A DNA stretch of 64,000 nt from Shewanella sp. GD04112 (GTDB lineage Bacteria; Pseudomonadota; Gammaproteobacteria; Enterobacterales; Shewanellaceae). Positions 8,267 through 17,282 of the stretch are shown in pieces (positions within the stretch are counted from its first letter, which is position 1; every line of letters starts with the position of its first letter). The position numbers and the translations under genes were made by a program. The stretch lies in contig NZ_JAOEAL010000001.1 in assembly GCF_029835735.1 (NCBI RefSeq), positions 2,418,001-2,482,000 of the forward strand. Reading direction: 5' to 3'. The notes beneath the pieces are model-generated. The model was not told where the DNA came from, ran no database searches, and was given only the letters and a program-made list of their open reading frames with translations.

Positions 8267-11020
8267 TTGTCTCAAGGAAATAGTGTACGCACGCTCTCAG
8301 GCCTGCAGCGTCTGCTCGAAGGCGGACTCATCATTTGCTGTGTTTTAGCCACCTATATTTTGCTTGCCTTAACCAGTTTTAGTCCGTCGGATCCGGGCTG
8401 GAGCCAGTCTCATTTTCAAGGCGATATCAAAAACTGGACGGGTGCAGTAGGGGCGTGGATTGCCGACATTCTGCTGTACTTTTTTGGCGTCACTGCCTAC
8501 ATCATGCCGATTATTGTGGCCTCGACAGGTTGGCTGCTTTTCAAACGCGCCCATGATTTATTGGAAATTGACTACTTTTCAGTCGCACTGCGCATCATAG
8601 GTTTTCTGCTGCTTATCCTCGGTTTTTCGGCATTAGCCAGCATGAATGCTAATAACATCTATGAATTTTCCGCTGGCGGTGTGGCAGGGGATGTTATCGG
8701 CCAAGCCATGTTGCCGTATTTTAATAAGCTCGGCACGACCTTGTTGCTGCTGTGCTTCTTAGGCTCGGGCTTTACGCTGTTAACCGGGATCAGCTGGTTA
8801 ACTGTGGTCGAGAAGGTCGGCTTTGTTTCCATTTGGTGCTTCAGAAAGCTCAAACGTCTGCCACAAGCACTTAAACGTGAGCGTGAAACCGAAGATACCC
8901 GTGGTTTTATGACGGTCGTTGATAAGTTTAAGCAGCGCCGTGATTCACAGCACCAGCTTGAAAAAGCCAGAGTGCGTGAGCCTGAAGTCGCACCGAGTCG
9001 CATCTTTACCACTCGCCCAGTGAAGGAGGAAAAGGAAGAAGTCAGCGACGAAATCATCACCGAAGCGAGTACAGGTAAGGGCAAGCTGTCGGCGCTCGCA
9101 AAAATCTTGAGCTTAAACAGCAATAAAGCCAAGGCTGAACCTAAAGGCCAACAACGAGTTGAGCCCCAATTGGATCAAGCCAGCGCCGTGGCTGAACATG
9201 GCCATTTTGAGGCGCCGCCTTGGGTGGCTAAGCCCAAAGCAGCCGAATTAGATTTAGAGGATGAAACAGAGTTCAAGGCGCACGTATTCGAAGATGACGA
9301 TGGCGATGACGAACCCGTATTCCATCGTGAAACCATGCTCGATGACGAGGATGAAGACGAGTTAGGTTTTAACGATGAAGATGTCATCGATTTTGATACT
9401 AAAGCCTCAACGGGCGCGGTGACTCAGGCACAACGTCAAAAAGAAGCGCCAAAGGCGAAGATTGTCGATGGGATTGTGGTTTTACCGGGACAAGAAGATA
9501 AACCTGTTCCAGCAAAACCTATGGATCCGCTGCCAAACATCAGCTTGCTGGATGTGCCTAATCGTAAAAAGAATCCGATAAGCCCTGAGGAATTAGAGCA
9601 AGTTGCCCGCTTAGTCGAGGCCAAGCTTGCCGATTTTAACATTGTGGCCACAGTGGTGGGGGTTTATCCCGGTCCTGTGATCACCCGTTTTGAGCTGGAT
9701 TTAGCCCCAGGCATTAAAGCCTCGAAGATTTCAAACCTCGCCAACGACCTAGCACGTTCACTGCTGGCCGAGCGTGTACGTGTGGTTGAGGTGATTCCGG
9801 GTAAATCCTATGTGGGTCTCGAACTGCCAAACAAGTTCCGCGAAACCGTGTACATGCGTGATGTACTCGATTGCGAAGCCTTTACCGAGAGCAAGTCGAA
9901 CCTGACCATGGTGCTTGGCCAAGATATTTCCGGCGAGCCTGTGGTGGTTGATTTAGGCAAAATGCCGCACTTACTGGTTGCCGGTACCACAGGTTCGGGT
10001 AAATCGGTCGGGGTAAACGTGATGATCACCAGCTTATTGTATAAGTCTGGCCCTGAAGATGTTCGCTTTATCATGATCGACCCGAAAATGCTGGAATTGT
10101 CGGTGTATGAAGGCATCCCACATCTACTCTGTGAAGTGGTTACCGACATGAAAGAAGCGGCCAATGCGCTGCGCTGGTGTGTGGGTGAGATGGAGCGCCG
10201 CTACAAGCTAATGTCTATGATGGGCGTTCGTAACATCAAGGGCTATAACGCCAAGATTGCCGAGGCGAAAGCTAATGGCGAAGTGATTTTAGACCCCATG
10301 TGGAAGTCATCTGACAGCATGGAGCCTGAGGCGCCAGCCTTAGATAAACTGCCATCGATTGTGGTTGTCGTCGACGAATTTGCTGACATGATGATGATTG
10401 TCGGTAAAAAAGTGGAAGAGTTGATCGCCCGTATCGCTCAAAAAGCCCGTGCTGCGGGTATTCATTTAATCCTTGCGACCCAACGTCCATCGGTGGATGT
10501 GATCACGGGCTTAATTAAAGCCAACATCCCGACACGGATGGCGTTCCAAGTGTCTTCCCGTATCGACTCCCGTACGATTTTGGATCAGCAAGGCGCTGAA
10601 ACCTTATTGGGTATGGGTGACATGTTGTATTTACCGCCCGGCACCGCGGTGCCAAACCGTGTCCATGGTGCCTTTATCGATGACCATGAAGTTCACCGTG
10701 TGGTGGCCGATTGGTGTGCCCGTGGTAAGCCACAATACATTGATGAGATCCTCAATGGCGTGAGTGAGGGCGAACAAGTGCTCTTGCCGGGTGAAACCGC
10801 CGAATCCGATGAAGAATACGATCCCCTTTACGATGAGGCTGTCGCCTTCGTGACCGAAACCCGCCGCGGTTCGATTTCGAGTGTGCAGCGTAAATTTAAG
10901 ATTGGTTATAACCGCGCAGCACGTATTATCGAACAAATGGAAATGCAGGGCGTGGTCTCGGCGCAGGGCCATAATGGTAACCGCGAAGTGCTGGCACCGC
11001 CGGCCCCGAAACACTATTAA
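8267..11020 (+). CDS. ftsK: Cell division DNA translocase FtsK
   Basis: Septum-located hexameric dsDNA pump that clears the terminus region and activates XerCD recombination. 917 residues. The N-terminal membrane domain (about 15-195) has four hydrophobic segments, beginning LLEGGLIICCVLATYILLAL. A long acidic low-complexity linker (about 220-410, with runs such as EDDDGDDE) follows, then the motor with Walker A GTTGSGKS (K near 579) and Walker B VVVVDEFADMMM. The C-terminal gamma winged-helix domain (about 850-917: SSVQRKFKIGYNRAARIIEQME) reads KOPS/XerD. TTG at 8267 is used because it gives the MSQ... start seen in E. coli FtsK; no ATG fits. The linker is shorter than in E. coli. Confidence 0.96.
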   Translation: MSQGNSVRTLSGLQRLLEGGLIICCVLATYILLALTSFSPSDPGWSQSHFQGDIKNWTGAVGAWIADILLYFFGVTAYIMPIIVASTGWLLFKRAHDLLEIDYFSVALRIIGFLLLILGFSALASMNANNIYEFSAGGVAGDVIGQAMLPYFNKLGTTLLLLCFLGSGFTLLTGISWLTVVEKVGFVSIWCFRKLKRLPQALKRERETEDTRGFMTVVDKFKQRRDSQHQLEKARVREPEVAPSRIFTTRPVKEEKEEVSDEIITEASTGKGKLSALAKILSLNSNKAKAEPKGQQRVEPQLDQASAVAEHGHFEAPPWVAKPKAAELDLEDETEFKAHVFEDDDGDDEPVFHRETMLDDEDEDELGFNDEDVIDFDTKASTGAVTQAQRQKEAPKAKIVDGIVVLPGQEDKPVPAKPMDPLPNISLLDVPNRKKNPISPEELEQVARLVEAKLADFNIVATVVGVYPGPVITRFELDLAPGIKASKISNLANDLARSLLAERVRVVEVIPGKSYVGLELPNKFRETVYMRDVLDCEAFTESKSNLTMVLGQDISGEPVVVDLGKMPHLLVAGTTGSGKSVGVNVMITSLLYKSGPEDVRFIMIDPKMLELSVYEGIPHLLCEVVTDMKEAANALRWCVGEMERRYKLMSMMGVRNIKGYNAKIAEAKANGEVILDPMWKSSDSMEPEAPALDKLPSIVVVVDEFADMMMIVGKKVEELIARIAQKARAAGIHLILATQRPSVDVITGLIKANIPTRMAFQVSSRIDSRTILDQQGAETLLGMGDMLYLPPGTAVPNRVHGAFIDDHEVHRVVADWCARGKPQYIDEILNGVSEGEQVLLPGETAESDEEYDPLYDEAVAFVTETRRGSISSVQRKFKIGYNRAARIIEQMEMQGVVSAQGHNGNREVLAPPAPKHY

Positions 11021-11039
11021 TGTTAAGCTAGATGTCAGT

Positions 11040-11074
11040 TTGAACTCGCCATAATGCGGCGAGTTCAACTTTTA
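11040..11074 (+). terminator. Hairpin between ftsK and lolA
   Basis: Eleven-base-pair stem TTGAACTCGCC / GGCGAGTTCAA followed by CTTTTAG. Probably a partial terminator after ftsK; lolA starts only 16 bases further on. Confidence 0.65.
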
Positions 11075-11089
11075 GTCCAAAGGATACCT

Positions 11090-11710
11090 ATGAAAAAACT
11101 GTTGTGTGCTGTGTTGTTATCACCATTGTTATACAGCAATGCAGTATTGGCCGATGACGCAAAGCAATTACGCGAAACCTTAAACGGCACTGAGTCACTC
11201 AAGGCGGATTTCAAGCAAACCGTTACCGATATCAATAAAAAGGTTATCCAAACGGGCGCGGGTGTATTCGCGCTTGCCCATCCAAACCAGTTCTATTGGC
11301 ATTTAACCGCGCCCGATGAATCCCAAATTGTCGCCGACGGTAAAGATTTATGGATTTATAATCCCTTCGCCGAAGAAGTGGTGATCATGGATTTTGCTGA
11401 AGCCATTAATGCATCGCCGATCGCCTTATTGGTTCACCGCGATGACGCCACTTGGTCACAATATAGCGTCGCCAAGAAGCAAGACTGTTATGAAATCAAA
11501 CCTAAGGCCACGGATGCCGGGATCTCCTCGGTCAATGTCTGTTTTAACAAAGGCACGCTGAATAAATTCAATGTGCTCGATGATAAAGGCAACCAGAGCC
11601 AGTTTGATTTGAGCAATCAACACAGCATTAGCGCCGCGGATAAAGCGTTATTTAAGTTCGTGTTGCCAGAAAACGTTGATGTGGATGATCAACGTCTTAA
11701 AAGCCAGTAG
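11090..11710 (+). CDS. lolA: Outer-membrane lipoprotein carrier protein LolA
   Basis: Periplasmic chaperone that takes lipoproteins from LolCDE and passes them to LolB. 206 residues from ATG 11090, with signal peptide MKKLLCAVLLSPLLYSNAVLA and cleavage before DDAKQ. Mature protein shows the LolA pattern LKADFKQTVTD, FWHL-type FYWHLTAPDESQIVADGKDLWIYNPF. The ORF is open 12 residues further upstream, but that stretch lies in the ftsK hairpin, so the internal ATG preceded by AAAGGA is preferred. Followed after 8 bases by rarA, an order shared with E. coli. Confidence 0.95.
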   Translation: MKKLLCAVLLSPLLYSNAVLADDAKQLRETLNGTESLKADFKQTVTDINKKVIQTGAGVFALAHPNQFYWHLTAPDESQIVADGKDLWIYNPFAEEVVIMDFAEAINASPIALLVHRDDATWSQYSVAKKQDCYEIKPKATDAGISSVNVCFNKGTLNKFNVLDDKGNQSQFDLSNQHSISAADKALFKFVLPENVDVDDQRLKSQ

Positions 11711-11718
11711 GTTTACGC

Positions 11719-13050
11719 GTGAGCAGTTTATCGTTTAATTTTGCGCCTGATTTTCGTCCCTTAGCCGCGCGTATGCGGCCAAGGACGATTGCCGAGTATA
11801 TAGGTCAAGCCCATTTGTTGGGGGAAGGCCAACCACTGCGCCAAGCATTAGAAGCGGGCCGAGCCCATTCGATGATGTTATGGGGACCGCCGGGCACAGG
11901 TAAAACGACACTTGCCGAACTTATCGCCCATTATTCCAATGCCCATGTTGAACGCATCTCGGCGGTCACCTCGGGGGTAAAAGACATTCGCGCCGCTATC
12001 GAGCAGGCCCAAGCCGTTGCCCAGTCTCGTGGCCAACGCACCTTGCTGTTTGTCGATGAAGTGCATCGCTTTAATAAGAGTCAGCAGGACGCCTTTTTGC
12101 CCTTCATTGAAGATGGCACTGTGATTTTTATTGGGGCGACCACTGAAAATCCTTCATTTGAAATCAATAACGCCTTACTGTCGCGGGCACGTGTCTATCT
12201 TATCAAGCGCTTAAGCCAAGACGAGATAGTACATATCATCACCCAAGCCTTAACGGATACCGAACGTGGTTTAGGGCAGCGTCAGTTAATTATGCCAACG
12301 GATGTGCTTAATAAGCTGGCGCAGCTCTGTGACGGCGATGCGCGCAAGGCGCTAAACCTGCTTGAGTTGATGAGCGATATGGTGGCCGATGGCGGCAGTT
12401 TTACCACTGAAATGCTGGTACAAGTCGCAGGCCATCAAGTGGCGGGGTTCGATAAAAATGGCGATCAGTTTTACGATTTGATTTCGGCGGTACACAAATC
12501 GATTCGCGGCTCGGCGCCCGATGCAGCGCTGTATTGGTTCTGCCGCATTCTAGAAGGCGGCGGCGATCCGTTATATGTCGCCAGACGCTTATTAGCTATA
12601 GCCTCGGAAGATGTGGGTAATGCCGATCCTAATGCCATGACAGTCGCGCTCAATGCCTGGGATTGTTTCCACCGCGTCGGACCTGCCGAAGGTGAGCGGG
12701 CGATTGCCCAAGCGATTGTGTATTTAGCCAGTGCGCCTAAGAGTAATGCCGTTTACACCGCCTTTAAAGCGGCGAGGGCGCTGGCACGCGAAACCAGCCA
12801 AGAGGCCGTGCCTTATCATCTGCGCAATGCGCCGACCAAACTCATGGCGGAGATGGGCTTTGGCGCCGAATATCGCTATGCCCACGATGAACCCAATGCC
12901 TATGCCAGCGGCGAAAATTATTTCCCCGAATCCTTACAAGCATCTCAATTTTATTTCCCGACCGAACGCGGATTTGAGAAGCGGATTAAGGACAAATTGG
13001 CGCAATTAGCGCAATTAGATCAAGCCAGTGGGAGAAAAAGGTATGAATAA
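11719..13050 (+). CDS. rarA: Replication-associated recombination protein A (AAA+ ATPase)
   Basis: RarA/MgsA/YcaJ clamp-loader-like ATPase acting at stalled replication forks. 443 residues from GTG 11719. Walker A GPPGTGKTTLAELIA (about 55-69), Walker B LLFVDEVHRFN, sensor 1 GATTENPSFEIN, arginine-finger region LLSRARVYLIK, and the C-terminal tetramerisation domain with HKSIRGSAPDAALYW and EYRYAHDEPNAY. Between lolA and crcB-serS; its last 8 bases overlap the crcB start, implying translational coupling. Confidence 0.96.
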   Translation: MSSLSFNFAPDFRPLAARMRPRTIAEYIGQAHLLGEGQPLRQALEAGRAHSMMLWGPPGTGKTTLAELIAHYSNAHVERISAVTSGVKDIRAAIEQAQAVAQSRGQRTLLFVDEVHRFNKSQQDAFLPFIEDGTVIFIGATTENPSFEINNALLSRARVYLIKRLSQDEIVHIITQALTDTERGLGQRQLIMPTDVLNKLAQLCDGDARKALNLLELMSDMVADGGSFTTEMLVQVAGHQVAGFDKNGDQFYDLISAVHKSIRGSAPDAALYWFCRILEGGGDPLYVARRLLAIASEDVGNADPNAMTVALNAWDCFHRVGPAEGERAIAQAIVYLASAPKSNAVYTAFKAARALARETSQEAVPYHLRNAPTKLMAEMGFGAEYRYAHDEPNAYASGENYFPESLQASQFYFPTERGFEKRIKDKLAQLAQLDQASGRKRYE

Positions 13051-13417
13051 TCTCCTACTTGTGGCCTTGGGTGGTTCCATTGGTGCGGTTTTTCGCTATC
13101 TTATTTCAATATTCATGATCCAAGTATTTGGCAGCAGTTTTCCTTTTGGTACACTGTTGGTCAATGTCCTCGGTTCATTTTTAATGGGCGTCATTTACGC
13201 ACTGGGACAAATGAGTCATATCAGCCCAGAACTCAAAGCCCTGATCGGCGTTGGCCTGTTAGGCGCTTTGACAACGTTTTCAACTTTCTCAAACGAAACT
13301 TTATTGCTGATGCAAGAAGGAGATTGGTTGAAGGCGGCTTTGAATGTGGTGTTGAACCTAAGTCTATGTTTGTTTATGGTTTACTTAGGCCAACAACTGG
13401 TTTTTTCTCGCATTTAA
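13043..13417 (+). CDS. crcB: Fluoride ion channel CrcB/Fluc
   Basis: Small membrane protein of 124 residues with four predicted transmembrane segments, forming a dual-topology dimeric fluoride exporter. Typical motifs: GGSIGAVFRYL near the N-terminus, FPFGTLLVNVLGSFLMG, and GLLGALTTFSTFSNET (pore Phe/Thr region). The ATG at 13043 (MNNLLLVALGG) is preferred over the GTG five codons upstream. It overlaps rarA by eight bases. No fluoride riboswitch is evident because there is no leader. Confidence 0.95.
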   Translation: MNNLLLVALGGSIGAVFRYLISIFMIQVFGSSFPFGTLLVNVLGSFLMGVIYALGQMSHISPELKALIGVGLLGALTTFSTFSNETLLLMQEGDWLKAALNVVLNLSLCLFMVYLGQQLVFSRI

Positions 13418-13435
13418 CTATTAAGAATATATCAC

Positions 13436-14722
13436 ATGTTAGATCCTAAATTTTTGCGCAACGAATTAGCAGTTACCGCTGAGCGATTAGCTACCCGTGG
13501 TTTTATTTTAGATGTCGCTCATCTCACTCAATTAGAAGAAAAACGTAAGTCACTGCAAGTGGCGACTGAAGAGTTACAAGCTTCGCGTAATGCTATTTCC
13601 AAGTCCATCGGACAAGCAAAAGCCCGCGGCGAAGATGTAGATGCCATCATGGCGCAGGTTGGCGATTTAGGTGCGCAATTAGATGCGAAGAAAGTCGAGC
13701 TAGCCGCGGTACTTGAAGAAGTGAACGCGATTGCCATGTCGATGCCAAACCTGCCGGATGAGTCAGCGCCTATCGGTGCTGACGAGACTGAAAACGTCGA
13801 GATCCGCCGTTGGGGCACACCACGCAGCTTCGATTTCCCTGTTAAAGATCATATTGACTTAGGTGAAGGCCTAAACGGTTTAGATTTTAAGAGCGCCGTG
13901 AAAATCACTGGCTCACGCTTTATCGTTATGAAAGGCCAAATCGCCCGTTTAAACCGCGCTTTAGGTCAGTTCATGTTAGATCTGCACACTACTGAGCACG
14001 GTTATACCGAAGCTTACGTGCCATTACTGGTTAACGAAGCAAGCTTACTGGGTACAGGCCAATTGCCTAAGTTTGGTGAAGACTTGTTCCACACTAAACC
14101 TGCGACCGAAGAAGGCCAAGGTTTAAGCCTGATCCCAACCGCAGAAGTGCCATTAACGAACTTAGTGCGCGACAGCATTGTCGATGAAGACGAATTACCG
14201 ATTAAGTTAACCGCGCATACCGCCTGTTTCCGCAGTGAAGCGGGCTCATACGGTAAAGATACCCGTGGTCTTATCCGTCAGCACCAATTCGATAAAGTGG
14301 AATTAGTGCAACTGGTTAAGCCAGAAGACTCAATGGCGGCGCTCGAAGCATTAACGGGCCACGCTGAAACCGTACTGCAACGCCTTGGCCTGCCATACCG
14401 CACAGTGATCCTGTGTACCGGTGACATGGGCTTTGGTTCAAGCAAAACCTATGATATCGAAGTGTGGTTACCAGGCCAAAACACTTACCGCGAGATCTCT
14501 TCATGTTCAAACATGAAAGACTTCCAAGCCCGTCGTATGCAAGCCCGTTACCGCGTTAAGGCCGATAACAAGCCAGCCTTGCTGCACACCTTAAACGGCT
14601 CAGGCCTAGCGGTAGGTCGTACTTTAGTTGCGATTTTAGAGAACTATCAAAATGCCGATGGTAGTGTGACCATTCCTGAAGCTCTGCGTCCATACATGGG
14701 CGGACTGACTCAGATCGGTTAA
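13436..14722 (+). CDS. serS: Serine--tRNA ligase
   Basis: Charges tRNA-Ser (and tRNA-Sec where present). 428 residues, family length. N-terminal antiparallel coiled-coil arm (about 25-100) that grips the long variable arm of tRNA-Ser, then a class II core with motif 2 (TACFRSEAGSYGKDTRGLIRQHQFDKVEL) and motif 3 (NGSGLAVGRTLVAILENYQ). Start MLDPKFLRNE at 13436 is the usual SerRS N-terminus. Follows crcB by 18 bases on the same strand. Confidence 0.98.
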   Translation: MLDPKFLRNELAVTAERLATRGFILDVAHLTQLEEKRKSLQVATEELQASRNAISKSIGQAKARGEDVDAIMAQVGDLGAQLDAKKVELAAVLEEVNAIAMSMPNLPDESAPIGADETENVEIRRWGTPRSFDFPVKDHIDLGEGLNGLDFKSAVKITGSRFIVMKGQIARLNRALGQFMLDLHTTEHGYTEAYVPLLVNEASLLGTGQLPKFGEDLFHTKPATEEGQGLSLIPTAEVPLTNLVRDSIVDEDELPIKLTAHTACFRSEAGSYGKDTRGLIRQHQFDKVELVQLVKPEDSMAALEALTGHAETVLQRLGLPYRTVILCTGDMGFGSSKTYDIEVWLPGQNTYREISSCSNMKDFQARRMQARYRVKADNKPALLHTLNGSGLAVGRTLVAILENYQNADGSVTIPEALRPYMGGLTQIG

Positions 14723-14740
14723 TTGGCGTAACACAACACC

Positions 14741-14863
14741 ATGGATAAAGGTCAACGTTATCTTCGTTGGCTTTCCTACACCGCTGTCATCGCCGTGTTT
14801 TGCGCTGTGATGTTGGCCACCCTAGGTAAAGCCGTCTGGGTTGTGTTAGAAAACGTGAAATAG
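14741..14863 (+). CDS. Putative 40-aa single-span membrane protein
   Basis: ATG 14741 to TAG 14861-14863 encodes 40 residues: a short basic N-terminus (MDKGQRYLRWLSY), one hydrophobic segment of about 20 residues (TAVIAVFCAVMLATLGKAVW) and a short C-terminus. It lies 18 bases after serS and immediately before a strong terminator, so it would be transcribed with serS. Shine-Dalgarno is weak. No family recognised; inner-membrane location is predicted from hydrophobicity only. Confidence 0.5.
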   Translation: MDKGQRYLRWLSYTAVIAVFCAVMLATLGKAVWVVLENVK

Positions 14864-14875
14864 CACGACTCAAAT

Positions 14876-14910
14876 AAAAAGGTATATTCCAGTGGAATAT
14901 ACCTTTTTTG
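14876..14910. terminator. Bidirectional terminator between serS and tusE
   Basis: Near-perfect stem AAAAAGGTATATTCC / GGAATATACCTTTTTT with an AGT loop; T runs on both strands serve the converging serS and tus operons. Confidence 0.93.
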
Positions 14911-14930
14911 TTAGCAGAAGTGATTAAACC

Positions 14931-15269
14931 TTAAATACACTTTGCTGGTTTAGGCAGACCCGCAATCTTTGTCGCCTGCTTAGCAGGACCAACCGGAAAG
15001 AGGGTATAGAGGTACTTAGAGTTACCTTTATCCGGCCCTAAGGCTTGACCAATGGCTTTAACTAACACCCTGATCGCAGGGCTGGTTTTATATTCAAGAT
15101 AAAAATCTCGAACAAAGTGGATCACTTCCCAGTGGGCACTGGTCAGTTCAATCTGTTCTTCTTGGGCTAACAGCGGCGCCATATCCGGCTGCCAGTCGGC
15201 GATATTCTTCAAATAGCCTTGATGGTCGCGTTCAATTTCGACGCCATTGAATATAAGCGGATTTACCAC
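14931..15269 (-). CDS. tusE: Sulfur relay protein TusE (DsrC family)
   Basis: Accepts persulfide sulfur from TusBCD and hands it to MnmA for 2-thiouridine formation at U34 of tRNA. 112 residues with DsrC-family features DGYLKNIADW-like start, HWEVIHFVRDFYLEY, SPAIRVLVKAIG, and the essential penultimate cysteine (KPAKCI, Cys111). Only the terminal Cys of the two found in dissimilatory DsrC is present, which fits TusE. Overlaps the end of tusB by seven bases, so the four tus genes form one unit. Confidence 0.95.
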   Translation of the reverse strand: MVNPLIFNGVEIERDHQGYLKNIADWQPDMAPLLAQEEQIELTSAHWEVIHFVRDFYLEYKTSPAIRVLVKAIGQALGPDKGNSKYLYTLFPVGPAKQATKIAGLPKPAKCI

Positions 15270-15544
15270 GTAATCACCTTATCGTGCTGCAAAGATTGAG
15301 CGACAAACTCGTTGTAATCAATCTGACTAATGTTTTTAAGACGTTCCGTTAAGCCGCGGGCGATGACATCGTCTTTCAGTACCATCACCTTAAAGGGCGA
15401 TAGCGCCATGGCCCATTGGCGCAGTAATAATGCGTTAACGCCATCGCTCGAGAGTAAAATCGCATCCTCTTTGCAAGCATAACGCAGGCAAAGTTTGAGA
15501 GCATTGTCTCGGCTGGGCGAGGTTTGGATATGATGTAAAATCAT
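15263..15544 (-). CDS. tusB: Sulfur relay protein TusB (DsrH family)
   Basis: 93-residue subunit of the cytosolic TusBCD heterohexamer in tRNA 2-thiolation. MILHHIQTSPSRDNALKLCLRY start, LLSSDGVNALL and C-terminal HDKVITW are typical of TusB/DsrH. Its ATG shares a base with the tusC stop and its end overlaps tusE, indicating coupled translation. Assignment also rests on gene order tusD-C-B-E. Confidence 0.93.
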   Translation of the reverse strand: MILHHIQTSPSRDNALKLCLRYACKEDAILLSSDGVNALLLRQWAMALSPFKVMVLKDDVIARGLTERLKNISQIDYNEFVAQSLQHDKVITW

Positions 15545-15900
15545 TAGAATACTAAGACCTCATCGACGGCTTTTAAGTGAGCCGAGATGGCTTCATCGTT
15601 TAAGATAGTCACCGGAATCGACAGCAAGCCATGGCTTAAGCCGTAGTCACCTAAGGACTGTTTGCAGGCGAACACTGATTCGATGTCGTACAGCGGGAGC
15701 GCTTTTAGCGCGGCGAGGTAATCTTTACCGCCGATTAGCTCGGGTTGTTGGTCTTTTAGCAGATGCAACACGCCTTCGTCGACAAACACTAAACTCACTT
15801 CTTGCTCAAAGCTGGCGCTTAACAGGGCAAAGTCTAAGGCTTCGCGGCCCTTAGTGGTGCCATGGGGCGCGCTTCGGAACAATATACAGATTTTTTTCAT
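15544..15900 (-). CDS. tusC: Sulfur relay protein TusC (DsrF family)
   Basis: 118-residue TusBCD subunit with MKKICILFRSAPHGTTKGREALDFAL, the DsrE/F-type alpha/beta fold signature, and VDEGVLHLLKDQQPE. Starts 14 bases after tusD. The role is structural/partner subunit; the persulfide cysteine resides in TusD. Confidence 0.93.
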   Translation of the reverse strand: MKKICILFRSAPHGTTKGREALDFALLSASFEQEVSLVFVDEGVLHLLKDQQPELIGGKDYLAALKALPLYDIESVFACKQSLGDYGLSHGLLSIPVTILNDEAISAHLKAVDEVLVF

Positions 15901-15914
15901 AACATTTCCGAAGC

Positions 15915-16307
15915 TTAAAAGCAGATCAAACGATCGGCTGATTCAATTCCCGTGACCAGTTCACCCAGTCCACCCATAATAAAAGAATGTTCTACATTCC
16001 AGTGGCTTAGGCCGTTCTCTTGCGCCTCTTGCTGCGAGACTATGCCACGTCGTAATGCCGCTGAGACACAGTTTACTAACGAGACTTGATGCTCGGCTGC
16101 CAGTTGTTTCCAACCTTTAACCACATCATATTCATCGGATGCGGGTAAGTTAAAGTCCGTCGAGTTATACACGCCATCCTGATAGAAAAACACGCAGACA
16201 ATCTCATGTCCGCTTTGCAGGGAGGCTTGGGTGAAACGTAGGGCATTCACACTTGCCGACGTGCCATAGGCTGGCCCGTTTACTTGGATAATAAATTTGC
16301 TCATCAT
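15915..16307 (-). CDS. tusD: Sulfurtransferase TusD (DsrE family)
   Basis: 130-residue catalytic subunit of TusBCD, receiving sulfur from TusA. FIIQVNGPAYGTSASVNALRF start, FFYQDGV and the conserved active Cys in SLVNCVSAALRRG (Cys80 from the first Met, equivalent to E. coli Cys78). Two adjacent ATGs (16307 and 16304) are possible. Neither has a clear Shine-Dalgarno: the T tail of the yccA terminator runs straight into the ATG. Expression may depend on readthrough from yccA or on a promoter within that gene. Confidence 0.95.
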   Translation of the reverse strand: MMSKFIIQVNGPAYGTSASVNALRFTQASLQSGHEIVCVFFYQDGVYNSTDFNLPASDEYDVVKGWKQLAAEHQVSLVNCVSAALRRGIVSQQEAQENGLSHWNVEHSFIMGGLGELVTGIESADRLICF

Positions 16308-16339
16308 AAAAAAAATGGCCCTAAAAGTAGGGCCATTTT
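16308..16339 (-). terminator. Terminator after yccA, abutting tusD
   Basis: Stem AAAATGGCCCTA / TAGGGCCATTTT with an AAAG loop. On the minus strand the eight-T tail ends directly at the tusD ATG. Confidence 0.88.
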
Positions 16340-16363
16340 AGCGTAAGTTTCCCGAAAAGGGGA

Positions 16364-17023
16364 TTAATCATCGTTACCAATACCAAGCAAATGCAAAATG
16401 GCAATAAACAGGTTTAAAAAGTCCAGATACAAGGAGATAGTGGCGCGGATATAGTTAGTCTCGCCACCATTCACGATACGGCTAGTATCGAACAGGATAA
16501 AGCCGGTCATTAACAGCGCAAGACCCGCGTTAATCGCCATAAAGGCCACACTGTTACCCACGAAAATGTTAATCAGCGCAGCGGCGATGACCACAATCAA
16601 TCCGGCGAACAGGAAACCACGTAGGAAAGAGAAATCTTTCTTCGTCGTGACAGCATAGGCCGAGAGCGCAATAAAGATAACCGAGGTTAATCCTAAAGCT
16701 TGCATGATAAGCTCAGAGCCATTGGTCATGCCAGCGTAGTGGTTAAGCATGTAACCTAATGAGGCGCCTTCCATACCAGTAAAGGCAAATACCCAGAAGA
16801 TGCCCGCAGCCGAGTCAGCTTTGCGTAGGGTAACGAACAACAGCACTAAACCACCGATAGATAAACCGAGTGACATCAGAGGGCTGATATTGAGTGCCAT
16901 CGCTAAGCCTGCACACAATGCCGAGAAGGCGAGGGTCATGGCCAACAATAAATAGGTATTTTTAAGAAGTTTATTCACTTCTAAGGTGGATGCACTCGCT
17001 GAGTACAAGGTTTGCTGAGTCAT
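16364..17023 (-). CDS. yccA: Bax inhibitor-1/YccA family membrane protein
   Basis: 219-residue inner-membrane protein with seven hydrophobic segments and the BI-1 family pattern (FTGMEGASLGYML, DTSRIVNGGETNYIRATISLYLDFLNLF ending). In E. coli YccA is a substrate and modulator of FtsH. ATG 17023 (MTQQTLYS) is chosen because GGAGAAAGAT precedes it; the upstream in-frame ATG at 17035 overlaps that signal. The yccA-tus neighbourhood is also seen in enterobacteria. Confidence 0.92.
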   Translation of the reverse strand: MTQQTLYSASASTLEVNKLLKNTYLLLAMTLAFSALCAGLAMALNISPLMSLGLSIGGLVLLFVTLRKADSAAGIFWVFAFTGMEGASLGYMLNHYAGMTNGSELIMQALGLTSVIFIALSAYAVTTKKDFSFLRGFLFAGLIVVIAAALINIFVGNSVAFMAINAGLALLMTGFILFDTSRIVNGGETNYIRATISLYLDFLNLFIAILHLLGIGNDD

Positions 17024-17282
17024 ATCTTTCTCCATTAGCTTTTAAATCCAAACTGATCATTTTGATTTTTAACGGGGACGAGAGTTCCCATCAATATCGC
17101 AAATCCAGTAAAACTGGGTGAATACTACCGAAAACAGCGCTGTGCTTAAAGGATTCACGCCACAAATAACAAGTTGTAATGACTGATTTTTCTGTGCGGC
17201 CTAACGCTTAAGGCGTATTTCGTTACACCAGTGCAACACAAAGACTTTAAAACAAGCTTAATCCTGTGGTAATACGGAAATA

